64,000 nt of DNA, from contig JBFMHA010000009.1 in the NCBI GenBank assembly GCA_040753075.1, forward strand, positions 1 to 64,000. The letters are read 5' to 3'. Positions 53,705 through 61,990 of this stretch are shown here, piece after piece; positions within the stretch are counted from its first letter, which is position 1; every line of letters begins with the position of its first letter. The stretch is from UBA6814 sp040753075. GTDB taxonomy: Bacteria > Desulfobacterota > Desulfovibrionia > Desulfovibrionales > Desulfovibrionaceae. The position numbers and the translations under genes were made by a program. A model generated the notes under the pieces. That model saw nothing but the letters and a program-made list of their open reading frames with translations, had not been told where the DNA came from and ran no database searches.

Positions 53705-54730
53705 ATGTTCTTCACGCGGCTCTTCGGTTTTCTGGGCAAGGACCTGGCCATGGACCTGGGCACGGCCAACACCCTCCTGTACGCCCCCAAGGAAGGCATC
53801 GTGCTCAACGAACCCTCGGTGGTGGCCCTGGACGCCAAGACCAACGCCATCATCGCCGTGGGCCGCGAGGCCAAGGACTTCCTGGGCCGCACCCCGGAGC
53901 GGATCAAGGCCGTGCGCCCCCTGCGGGACGGCGTCATCGCCGACTTCGAAGTGACCAAGGAGATGATCGCCTACTTCATCCGCAAGGTCATCAAGGGCAT
54001 CGGCGTGGTCAAGCCGCACATCGTCATCGGCGTGCCCTCGGGCATCACCCAGGTGGAGAAGCGGGCCGTGATCGAGAGCGCGCTCCAGGCCGGGGTGCGC
54101 AGCGTGAACCTGGTGGAGGAGCCCATGGCCGCGGCCATCGGCGCGGGCCTGCCCATCGAGCAGCCCATCGGCAACATGGTGGTGGACATCGGCGGCGGCA
54201 CCACCGAGGTGGCGGTCATCTCCCTGTCCGCGGTGGCCTATTCCGAGAGCGTGCGGGTGGCCGGGGACGAGATGAACGAGTCCATCCAGCGCTATTTCCA
54301 GGACCGCTTCCAGATGCTCATCGGCGAGAACATGGCCGAGCGCATCAAGATGGAGATCGGCAGCGCCTACCCCCAGAGCGAGCGGCTGGTGGCCGAGGTT
54401 TCGGGCAAGAACCTCATCAACGGCACCCCGCGCTCCATGGAGATCACCGACGAACAGATCCGCGAAGCCATCCACGAGCCGGTGGCCACCATCGTGCGCG
54501 CGGTGAAGAAGGCCCTGGAGATGACCCAGCCCGAGCTGGTGGGCGACATCGCCCGCAACGGCCTGCTCCTGGCCGGCGGAGGCGCGCTGCTCAAGGGCCT
54601 GGACAGGCTCATCTCCGAGGAGACCAACCTCCAGGTCATCGTGGACGAGGACCCGCTCACCACCGTGGCCCGGGGCGCGGGCCGCACCCTGGACAACAAG
54701 AAGCACTACAGCAAGGTCTACATCAATTAA
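53705..54730 (+). CDS. mreB: Rod shape-determining actin-like protein MreB
   Basis: Bacterial actin organising the elongasome, 341 residues. Actin-fold motifs are AMDLGTANTLLY (phosphate 1), VVDIGGGTTEVAVISL (phosphate 2) and LLAGGGALLKGLDRLI (adenosine). The MreB-typical SVVALD, GREAKDFLGRTP and PRSMEITDEQI are present. The N terminus is MFFTRLFGFLGKD, with an amphipathic membrane anchor. A TTGATT (53620) and TAAAAA (53642) pair upstream may give a second, weak promoter. mreC and mreD are not adjacent, so the usual mreBCD cluster is broken. A terminator follows. Confidence 0.96.
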   Translation: MFFTRLFGFLGKDLAMDLGTANTLLYAPKEGIVLNEPSVVALDAKTNAIIAVGREAKDFLGRTPERIKAVRPLRDGVIADFEVTKEMIAYFIRKVIKGIGVVKPHIVIGVPSGITQVEKRAVIESALQAGVRSVNLVEEPMAAAIGAGLPIEQPIGNMVVDIGGGTTEVAVISLSAVAYSESVRVAGDEMNESIQRYFQDRFQMLIGENMAERIKMEIGSAYPQSERLVAEVSGKNLINGTPRSMEITDEQIREAIHEPVATIVRAVKKALEMTQPELVGDIARNGLLLAGGGALLKGLDRLISEETNLQVIVDEDPLTTVARGAGRTLDNKKHYSKVYIN

Positions 54731-54760
54731 CGGCCCCGCGGCCGGTTGGAGTTTTTGACG

Positions 54761-54784
54761 CGGCGGCCTCCGGGCCGCCGTTTT
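54761..54784 (+). terminator. Intrinsic terminator after mreB
   Basis: CGGCGGCC and GGCCGCCG form an 8-bp stem around TCCG, followed by four T. It lies 30 bases after the stop and just before the suhB Shine-Dalgarno. Confidence 0.75.
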
Positions 54785-54798
54785 GTTTGGAGGTTCCC

Positions 54799-55581
54799 AT
54801 GTCTCTTGACCTGACCGCCCTCACCGGCCCCTTCCTGGAGATCATGCGCAACGCCGCGGCCATCGTGGCGGAGCACGACGCCCGGCCCCGCACCGTGACC
54901 CGCAAGGGCCGCATCGACCTGCTCACCGAGACCGACCCCGCGGTGGAGGCCGCCCTGAAGGAGGACCTGGCCGCGATCCTGCCCGGATCCACCTTCCTGG
55001 CCGAAGAGACCGCGTCCCGGGCGGCGCTCGGCGAGCGCACCTGGATCATCGACCCCCTGGACGGCACCACCAACTTCGCCCACGGCCTGCCCATCCATGC
55101 GGTGTCCGTGGCCCTGTGGGAGGAGGGGAGGGTGGCGCTCGGCGCGGTGGCGGTCCCGGTGCTCGGGGAGCTGTTCCACGCGGTGCGCGGCGGCGGGGCG
55201 TTCCTGAACGGCGCGCCCATCAGCGTCACGGACACCGCGGACATCGAGAAGTCCCTGGTGGCCACCGGGTTCCCCTACGCCATCCGGGAGGAGATGCGGC
55301 CGATCATGGCCAACCTGGAGCGGGTGCTGGCGGCCAGTCAGGGCGTGCGCCGCATGGGCGCGGCCGCCGTGGACCTGGCCTACGTGGCCTGCGGCCGCTT
55401 CGACGCCTTCTACGAATCCTGCCTCAACCCCTGGGACGTGGCCGCCGGCTGGCTCCTGGTGGAGGAGGCCGGGGGAAGAGTCACCGGCTACGCCGGCCAG
55501 CCCTACCGCCTGGGCGACAAGTACATCCTGGCCAGCAACGGCCGGGTGCACGGGAAGGCTTCAGGGCTGCTGGAAGAATAG
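54799..55581 (+). CDS. suhB: Inositol monophosphatase family protein (SuhB-like)
   Basis: A 260-residue Mg-dependent phosphatase. Metal and active-site motifs are FLAEETASR, IIDPLDGTTNFAHG (the family motif) and NPWDVAAGWLLVEEAGG. The size and sequence match SuhB/IMPase, which in E. coli also acts in rRNA transcription. The substrate here is not decided (inositol phosphate, fructose-bisphosphate or a regulatory role). GGAGG precedes the ATG at 54799; a TTG four codons upstream overlaps that Shine-Dalgarno and is unlikely. Confidence 0.88.
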   Translation: MSLDLTALTGPFLEIMRNAAAIVAEHDARPRTVTRKGRIDLLTETDPAVEAALKEDLAAILPGSTFLAEETASRAALGERTWIIDPLDGTTNFAHGLPIHAVSVALWEEGRVALGAVAVPVLGELFHAVRGGGAFLNGAPISVTDTADIEKSLVATGFPYAIREEMRPIMANLERVLAASQGVRRMGAAAVDLAYVACGRFDAFYESCLNPWDVAAGWLLVEEAGGRVTGYAGQPYRLGDKYILASNGRVHGKASGLLEE

Positions 55582-55638
55582 AAGAGTAGAGGAGGCGGCC
55601 CCCCGCCACCGGGAAAAACAGTCCCCCATCAAGGCATG

Positions 55639-55665
55639 ACCCCTGAAAATTTCTCGGGGTTTTTT
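55639..55665 (+). terminator. Possible terminator after suhB
   Basis: ACCCC and GGGGT enclose a small GAAA/TTTC inner stem and are followed by six T. It is weaker than the other terminators but lies between the convergent suhB and nudix genes. Confidence 0.5.
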
Positions 55666-55695
55666 GAAGAATATCGATGGAGCCAACGTAACGGC

Positions 55696-56241
55696 CTACA
55701 GCCCCTCCACCGGGAACAGCAGCCCCTTCTCCAGGCTGTGAACCAATCCCGGGGTGAGCTGGTCGCGGTAGTTGGCCATGAGGTAGTCGAGCTCGGAGCG
55801 GTCGGCGAAGAAGCCGGACTCCACCTCGTCGGGGTTGGGGCGGGGCAGGGCGTCCAGGCGTCCCGCCGTGTAGAGGGTGATGAACTCGAAATTGGTGTCC
55901 GGGCTGCCGGCCACGTCGGCCACGTGGCGCAGGCGCTCGGCCGCGATGCCCAGCTCCTCCTGCAGCTCGCGCAGGGCCGCGGCCTCCCGCGACTCCCCGG
56001 CCCGCACGTGGCCCGTGGCCGAGAGGTCCAGCCGGCCGGGATACAGCTCCTTGGCCTTGCTGCGCTTCTGGAGATAGACCCGGCCCGCGTGGTCGAACAC
56101 CGCCACCCGCACCGAGCGGTGGTAGAGCCCCTGCCGGTGCACCTCGGCCAGGGGCAGCACCCCGATGGGGCGGTCCGCCTCGTCCACCACGTCCACCAGC
56201 TCCGCGTCCGGAGGGATTATCGTCACTTTCGGCTCGGCCAT
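55696..56241 (-). CDS. Nudix hydrolase
   Basis: A 181-residue protein with a perfect Nudix box at residues 77-99 (G-x5-E-x7-REU-x-EE-x-GU), visible as GHVRAGESREAAALRELQEE. The N-terminal part (ELVDVVDEADRPIGVLPLAE, HRQGLYHRSVRV) resembles the IPP isomerase/YfcD-like group, which hydrolyse nucleotide diphosphates. The substrate is unknown. It is convergent with suhB and divergent from rimI. Confidence 0.87.
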   Translation of the reverse strand: MAEPKVTIIPPDAELVDVVDEADRPIGVLPLAEVHRQGLYHRSVRVAVFDHAGRVYLQKRSKAKELYPGRLDLSATGHVRAGESREAAALRELQEELGIAAERLRHVADVAGSPDTNFEFITLYTAGRLDALPRPNPDEVESGFFADRSELDYLMANYRDQLTPGLVHSLEKGLLFPVEGL

Positions 56242-56311
56242 GCTTCACAGCTCCCGGCCGCGAGTATAGAGTGGCGTCCTCGCCTGCGCAACCCGAACCG
56301 CGAGGCCCCCC

Positions 56312-56842
56312 GTGACCACGCCCGCCAGCGACTACGCCTTCGCCCGCCTGGGGCCGGACGACCTGGACCAGCTCCTGGCCCTGGAGCGGCTGTGCTTCAG
56401 CCATCCCTGGACCGAGCGCCAGTTCCTGCTGGGCCTGGAGAACAAGGCCTTCTACGTGTTCGGCCTCAAGCTCGGCCAGGAGCTGGCCGCCTACTGCTCG
56501 TTCCACGCGGTGGCGGACGAGATGGAGGTGCTGAACATCGCCGTGGCCCCGCCCCTGCGGCGGCGCGGTCTGGCCCGTCGCCTGCTCGGCCTGGTGTTGC
56601 AAATCTGCCGCAACATGGGCATACAACAAGGGTATCTCGAAGTGCGGCGCTCCAACACCGCGGCCCGCGCCCTGTACAAGGCCTTCGGCTTCGCGGAGTG
56701 CGGGGTGCGCAAGGCCTACTACCCGGACAACGGGGAGGACGCGGTGCTCATGCGCCTGGACCTCCCGGAAAGGACAACCGACCCGAACCGGCCCGAAGCG
56801 CCGGCCCCGAACCCTGCCCAACCCCAAGGAGAACCGTCATGA
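56312..56842 (+). CDS. rimI: GNAT acetyltransferase, probable ribosomal protein bS18 N-acetyltransferase
   Basis: A 176-residue GNAT protein with the acetyl-CoA motif VAPPLRRRGLARRLL and the RimI-like surroundings LERLCFSHPWTERQFLLGLE, LEVRRSNTAARALYKAFGF. The start is GTG with a weak CGAGG upstream. It has a Pro-rich tail after residue 150, longer than usual. Its stop overlaps the pgk start (ATGA), so they are coupled. RimI assignment rests on similarity; another N-acetyltransferase role is possible. Confidence 0.82.
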   Translation: MTTPASDYAFARLGPDDLDQLLALERLCFSHPWTERQFLLGLENKAFYVFGLKLGQELAAYCSFHAVADEMEVLNIAVAPPLRRRGLARRLLGLVLQICRNMGIQQGYLEVRRSNTAARALYKAFGFAECGVRKAYYPDNGEDAVLMRLDLPERTTDPNRPEAPAPNPAQPQGEPS

Positions 56843-58014
56843 TCCGTGCCCTCGACCAGATGGACGTGGCCGGCAAGAAGCTCCTCGTCCGGGTGGACTT
56901 CAACGTCCCCCTCAAGGACGGGAAGATCACCGACGACAACCGCATCCGGGCCAGCCTGCCCACCATCGAATACGGGCTGAAGAACGGCGCGGCCCTGATC
57001 CTCTGCTCCCACCTGGGCAAGCCCAAGACCGGCCCGGACCCCAAGCTCTCCCTGGCCCCCTGCGCGGCCCGGCTCTCGGAGCTCATCGGCAGGCCGGTGC
57101 GGATGGCCCCGGCGGTCGTCGGCCCGGAGGTGGAGAAGCTGGCCGCGGCGCTCAAGCCGGGCGAGATCCTGATGCTGGAGAACCTGCGCTTCGAAGCCGG
57201 GGAGACCAAGGGCGACGAGGCCCTGGGCCGCGCCCTGGCGGCCCTGGGCGACATCTACGTGGGCGACGCCTTCGGCACGGCCCACCGGGCCCACGCCTCC
57301 ATCGTGGCCGCGGCCCGGGCGGCCAAGGCCCGCTGCGCGGGCATGCTGCTCATCAAGGAATGGCAGTACCTCGGGGAAAAGCTGGCCGACCCGGCCCGGC
57401 CCTTTGCCGCCATCTCCGGCGGGGCCAAGGTCTCCTCCAAGCTGGGCATCCTGAACAACCTGCTGGACAAGGTGGACATCCTGGTGGTGGTGGGGGCCAT
57501 GGCCAACACCTTCCTCCTGGCCCAGGGGCGCGGGGTGGGAACCTCCCTGGCCGAGCCCGAACTGGTCGAGGAGGCGAAGAAGGTCATGGCCGCGGCCAAG
57601 ACCAAGAACGTGAACCTGGTCCTGCCCGTGGACTTCGTGCTGGGCTCCTCCCTGGAGGGCGGGGCCGAGGGCGTGGTGGCCGCCGACGCCATCCCCGGGG
57701 ACAAGATGGTCCTGGACGTGGGGCCCAGGTCCCTGGAGGCCTTCGCCGCGGCGCTCGCCCCGGCCAAGACCGTGGTCTGGAACGGCCCAGCCGGGGCCTT
57801 CGAGAATCCGGCGTTCGCCGCGGGCTCCGTGGGCCTGGCCAAGGTGGTGGCCGGACTGGACGCCGTCACCATCGCCGGCGGCGGCGACACCGGCGCGCAG
57901 CTCGCCGCCGCGGGCATGGCCGACAAGGTGAGCTTCATCTCCACCGGCGGCGGGGCCTTCCTGGAGCTCCTGGAAGGCAAGGACATGCCCGGCTTCACCG
58001 CGCTCAAGGACTGA
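56839..58014 (+). CDS. pgk: Phosphoglycerate kinase
   Basis: Glycolytic enzyme, 391 residues. Signatures are LLVRVDFNVPLKDG, LCSHLGKPK, ENLRFEAGETKGD, FGTAHRAHASIV, SGGAKVSSK and the C-terminal ITTGGGA-like ISTGGGAFLELLEGK. The ATG at 56839 overlaps the rimI stop and has AAGGAGAA upstream. It is followed by tpiA after 108 bases holding a compound hairpin. Confidence 0.97.
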   Translation: MIRALDQMDVAGKKLLVRVDFNVPLKDGKITDDNRIRASLPTIEYGLKNGAALILCSHLGKPKTGPDPKLSLAPCAARLSELIGRPVRMAPAVVGPEVEKLAAALKPGEILMLENLRFEAGETKGDEALGRALAALGDIYVGDAFGTAHRAHASIVAAARAAKARCAGMLLIKEWQYLGEKLADPARPFAAISGGAKVSSKLGILNNLLDKVDILVVVGAMANTFLLAQGRGVGTSLAEPELVEEAKKVMAAAKTKNVNLVLPVDFVLGSSLEGGAEGVVAADAIPGDKMVLDVGPRSLEAFAAALAPAKTVVWNGPAGAFENPAFAAGSVGLAKVVAGLDAVTIAGGGDTGAQLAAAGMADKVSFISTGGGAFLELLEGKDMPGFTALKD

Positions 58015-58017
58015 TGC

Positions 58018-58069
58018 CCGTCCGGAAAACGCCGCCAGGCGTTTCCCGGTACACCCATGTTCCGGACGG
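58018..58069 (+). other. Compound inverted repeat between pgk and tpiA
   Basis: An outer 10-bp repeat, CCGTCCGGAA (58018-58027) and TTCCGGACGG (58060-58069), encloses an inner hairpin, AAACGCC/GGCGTTT with loop GCCA (58027-58044). No T tract follows. It may protect or process the pgk mRNA so that pgk and tpiA are expressed at different levels. Confidence 0.55.
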
Positions 58070-58122
58070 CCGCGGAACGGCCGCGCCGGCAACCCGCGCA
58101 GACGTGACATGAGGAATGCCGA

Positions 58123-58881
<759 letters not shown>

Positions 58882-58915
58882 CGCAGATAAGCAAGCCATC
58901 CCGAGGAGTTATCCC

Positions 58916-59335
58916 TTGACGACGTTGATCCTCACCTTGCACATCCTGGCCTGCCTCTTCCTCATCGTGCTCGTGCTCCTGCAGTCGGGCAAGGAGGGGA
59001 TGGGGGTGATCTTCGGAGGCGGCTCCAGCACGGTCTTCGGCAGCTCCGGCGCGGGCGGCCTGCTGGTGAAGCTGACCTCGATCCTGGCCGCGGTGTTCCT
59101 GGTGACCTCCCTGGCCTACAACATCTTCTCCAACAAGCACGTGGAGAGGAAGTCCCTCATGGACGCCCCGCTGGGCGAGGTGGCCCCGGCCCCGGACAAG
59201 CCCGCGGCCCCGACCGGGGTGCAGATCGAAGAGCCCACGCAGGCGGCCGAGAAGTCCGCCTCCGGGGTCCAGATCGAGGAAAAGGCCCCGGCTCCGGCCG
59301 AGGCCCCGGCCCAGCCCGAAGGGGCCAAACAGTAG
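58916..59335 (+). CDS. secG: Protein translocase subunit SecG
   Basis: Accessory membrane subunit of the SecYEG channel. The 139-residue protein has two membrane helices (TLILTLHILACLFLIVLVLL and KLTSILAAVFLVTSLAYNIF) separated by the conserved LLQSGKEGMGVIFGGGSSTV loop. A Pro/Ala/Glu-rich tail follows, longer than in E. coli, in which VQIEE-like pieces repeat. The start is TTG after CGAGGAG. It precedes tRNA-Leu by five bases. Confidence 0.93.
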   Translation: MTTLILTLHILACLFLIVLVLLQSGKEGMGVIFGGGSSTVFGSSGAGGLLVKLTSILAAVFLVTSLAYNIFSNKHVERKSLMDAPLGEVAPAPDKPAAPTGVQIEEPTQAAEKSASGVQIEEKAPAPAEAPAQPEGAKQ

Positions 59336-59340
59336 ACGAT

Positions 59341-59427
59341 GCCGAAGTGGTGGAACTGGTAGACACGCTATCTTGAGGGGGTAGTGGGAGAAATCCCGTG
59401 GGGGTTCGAGTCCCCCCTTCGGCACCA
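59341..59427 (+). tRNA. tRNA-Leu (anticodon GAG)
   Basis: An 87-base class II tRNA. The acceptor stem GCCGAAG/CTTCGGC, the D loop with GGTAGACACGC, and the anticodon loop TTGAGGG with GAG at 59375-59377 are seen. A long variable arm (GTGGGAGAAATCCCGTG), the T loop TTCGAGT and an encoded CCA (59425-59427) complete it. The anticodon reads CUC and CUU. It is probably co-transcribed with tpiA-secG and released by processing. Confidence 0.97.
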
Positions 59428-59437
59428 CCGCACTGCA

Positions 59438-59470
59438 GGGGGCCCGCCACACGGCGGGCCCCCTTTTTTT
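59438..59470 (+). terminator. Intrinsic terminator after tRNA-Leu
   Basis: GGGGGCCCGCC and GGCGGGCCCCC form an 11-bp stem around ACAC, followed by seven T. Confidence 0.92.
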
Positions 59471-59542
59471 GCCTGGCGAGGGAGGCCCGCCCGTTGCCTT
59501 GGACAAAAAAGTGTGGGAAAGCAACGGACCAGGTCCCTTGCC

Positions 59543-60616
59543 ATGAGCGATTCCACCACCCAAGCCGCCGGCTCGCGGCTGCTCCTCAATCTGGCCGCCG
59601 TGGTGGTGGTCGTGGCCGGGCTGCGGGCTGCGGCGGACCTGCTGGTGCCCGTCTTCCTGGCCGCCTTCCTGGCCGTGCTCTGCGCCCCGCCCATGTTCTG
59701 GATGATGCGGCGCAAGGTCCCGCAGGTGCTGGCCGTGCTGCTGGTGGCCGCGGGCATCTCCCTGGTGCTCCTGGCCGTGGCCGCCCTGGTGGGCTCCGCG
59801 GCCGCGGACTTCACCGCCTCCCTGCCCGAGTACAAGGCCCGGTTCTCGGCCCTGACCGGCGGCTTGCTTGACTGGCTGTCGGGCATGGGACTGCCGGCCT
59901 CGGCCCCGGCCCTGCGCGAAGCGCTGGACCCCGGCAAAGCCCTGTCGATGGTGGGCGGCATGCTGGGCGGACTGGGCAACGCCCTGGCCGACTTCATGCT
60001 CATCGTGCTCACCATCCTCTTCATCCTGTTCGAGGCCGCCAGCTTCCCGGCCAAGCTGCGACTGCTGGCCGGCAGCCGGGAGACCGAATCCCCGGGATTC
60101 CGCAAGGCCGCCCAGGACATCATCCGCTACATGGTCATCAAGTCCTGGGTCAGCCTGGCCACCGGCCTGGGCGTGGGCATTTGGCTGGCGGCGCAGGGGG
60201 TCAAGTACCCGGTGCTCTGGGCGGTGCTGGCCTTCTTCCTGAATTTCGTGCCCAACATCGGCTCCATCATCGCCGCGGCGCCCGCGGTGCTGCTGGCCCT
60301 GGTGCAGCTCGGCGGCGGGGCGGCCCTGTGGGCGGCGGCAGGGTTCCTGCTGGTGAACGCGGTGATGGGCAACGTGGTGGAGCCCAAGGTCATGGGCAAG
60401 GGCCTGGGCCTGTCCACCCTGGTGGTGTTCCTCTCCCTGGTCTTCTGGGGCTGGGTGCTGGGGCCGGTGGGCATGTTCCTGTCCGTGCCCCTGACCATGG
60501 TGCTCAAGATCGGGCTGGAGAGCCGGGAGGACACCCGCTGGATAGCCGTGCTCCTGGGCTCGGAGCACGGCCTGCCCCCGGCAGCGGACGTGGACGAGGC
60601 CAAGGACGCCGCATGA
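59543..60616 (+). CDS. AI-2E family transporter
   Basis: A 357-residue polytopic membrane protein of the AI-2E/UPF0118 (PerM) family, with about seven or eight helices. Family features are the paired hydrophobic N-terminal helices and the C-terminal segment FFLNFVPNIGSIIAAAPAVL followed by NVVEPKVMGKGLGLS. Members export diverse compounds (autoinducer-2 in one case, Na+/H+ antiport in others), so the substrate is unknown. The ATG at 59543 has only a weak Shine-Dalgarno. The stop overlaps the next gene (ATGA). Confidence 0.88.
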   Translation: MSDSTTQAAGSRLLLNLAAVVVVVAGLRAAADLLVPVFLAAFLAVLCAPPMFWMMRRKVPQVLAVLLVAAGISLVLLAVAALVGSAAADFTASLPEYKARFSALTGGLLDWLSGMGLPASAPALREALDPGKALSMVGGMLGGLGNALADFMLIVLTILFILFEAASFPAKLRLLAGSRETESPGFRKAAQDIIRYMVIKSWVSLATGLGVGIWLAAQGVKYPVLWAVLAFFLNFVPNIGSIIAAAPAVLLALVQLGGGAALWAAAGFLLVNAVMGNVVEPKVMGKGLGLSTLVVFLSLVFWGWVLGPVGMFLSVPLTMVLKIGLESREDTRWIAVLLGSEHGLPPAADVDEAKDAA

Positions 60617-60867
60617 CATCCCCCCAGGTGGAGGCCATCGGCCTGGTGGCCGGATTCTGCACCACCCTGGCCTTCGTGCCCCAGGTGGTGAAGGCCTGGC
60701 GCACCCGCCGCACCCGGGACCTGTCCCTGGGCATGTACCTGGTCCTGGCCGCGGGCGTGGCCCTGTGGCTGGCCTACGGCCTGCTCATCGGTTCGGTGTC
60801 CGTGGTGGCGGCCAACGCCGCGACCCTGGTGCTGGTGGTCGTTGTCCTCAAGTTGCGCCACGGATGA
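60613..60867 (+). CDS. SemiSWEET-type sugar transporter
   Basis: An 84-residue protein with three membrane helices and one PQ motif in TLAFVPQVVKAWRTRRTRDL, the hallmark of bacterial SemiSWEET transporters, which dimerise to move sugars such as sucrose or glucose. The start overlaps the AI-2E family gene, so the two are co-expressed. The second conserved feature is the Trp in ALWLAYGLLIG. Substrate unknown. Confidence 0.87.
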   Translation: MTSPQVEAIGLVAGFCTTLAFVPQVVKAWRTRRTRDLSLGMYLVLAAGVALWLAYGLLIGSVSVVAANAATLVLVVVVLKLRHG

Positions 60868-60959
60868 ACGTGACGGCCCCCTGGGCCGGACTTTCCCTGC
60901 CAGCCGCGTCCCCGCGCTCCTGTCCCCCCATATCCTGATGGGACGCAAACCCCGTCGTC

Positions 60960-61796
60960 TCAGCCTGCCGGCTTCCGCTCCGGCGAGTCGCCGGGCCCGC
61001 CCGTGAACACCGACTGGCCGCAGTGGGGGCAGGTCCCCCAGTCGCTCCGCCGGCGCTGCATCCGGCTCGAGAACCCGGAACTCATGATCCCCGCGGGCAG
61101 GGCGAAGAACCCGATGCCCAGGATGGAGATGAAGGACCCTATGACCTTGCCCAGTCCGGTTACCGGATACATGTCGCCGTATCCCACGGTGGAGAGGGTG
61201 GCCACTGCCCACCACATGGCCGCCGGAATGCTGGAAAAGACCCCGGGCTGGGCCTCGTTCTCCGCAAAATAGATGAGGTTGGAGCTGATGAGCAGCAGCA
61301 CCAGGAGAAGGGACAAGGCGAGCACGAGCTGTTCCTTCTTCTCCTGCAGGACCTCCCCGAGCACCCTCACCGCGGCCGAGTATCGCGCGGCCTTGAAGAT
61401 GCGGATCAGCCGCAGGGCGCGGAGGGAGATGAGGCTGAAAGGCAGGAAGGTCTCCATGTAGAACGGCAGGATGGCGCACAGGTCGATGAGCGCATAGGCC
61501 GAGAGCGCATAGCGCAGGCGGCCCTTCACCGCGCCGCTGAAGCGTCCGTCCTCCACGCAGGTCCACAGGCGGAGCACGTATTCCACGGTGAAGAAGTAGA
61601 CGCAGTGGTATTCGATCTCGAAGAACACCCTCCGGTAGGGGGCGGACAGGGAGGGCACGGTCTCCAGGGCCAGGGCCGCGACGCTCGCCGCGATGAGCGC
61701 CAGGATGAACACATCCACGGCCCTGGACAGGACCTGGTGGCGTTCGGTGGCCGGCTCCAGGACATCGTGGAAGTATCTTCGGACCGTGCGGAGCAT
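60960..61796 (-). CDS. Voltage-gated-like potassium channel (ion transport family)
   Basis: A 278-residue six-helix channel. The S4-like helix SLRALRLIRIFKAARYS carries regularly spaced Arg/Lys (about 124-140), and the selectivity filter is TVGYGD (203-208). This is the Kv-type plan. The C-terminal cytoplasmic tail is short and ends with CPHCG (Cys256, Cys259), a half zinc-ribbon that could form a site across subunits of the tetramer. GGGAGG precedes the ATG. It is convergent with the SemiSWEET gene and downstream of lysA. Confidence 0.85.
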   Translation of the reverse strand: MLRTVRRYFHDVLEPATERHQVLSRAVDVFILALIAASVAALALETVPSLSAPYRRVFFEIEYHCVYFFTVEYVLRLWTCVEDGRFSGAVKGRLRYALSAYALIDLCAILPFYMETFLPFSLISLRALRLIRIFKAARYSAAVRVLGEVLQEKKEQLVLALSLLLVLLLISSNLIYFAENEAQPGVFSSIPAAMWWAVATLSTVGYGDMYPVTGLGKVIGSFISILGIGFFALPAGIMSSGFSSRMQRRRSDWGTCPHCGQSVFTGGPGDSPERKPAG

Positions 61797-61937
61797 GGCG
61801 CGCCTCCCCGGATAGCGTGAAGCCGACGGGATGCCGGACGAAGACCCTTGCCTCCCGTTTCTACCCCTCCTGCGCTCAATTTGTCGAGGTCAGGGCCGAA
61901 TCTCCCGATGCCCCTGTCCCGCGCCGCTCTTTCGCGC

Positions 61938-61969
61938 AAAAAAAAGCCCCGGACCTTTCGGACCGGGGC
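61938..61969 (-). terminator. Intrinsic terminator after lysA
   Basis: GCCCCGG (61946-61952) pairs with CCGGGGC (61963-61969), followed on the minus strand by eight T (61938-61945). Confidence 0.88.
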
Positions 61970-61990
61970 CTCTTCGCAGCCGTCACTGCC

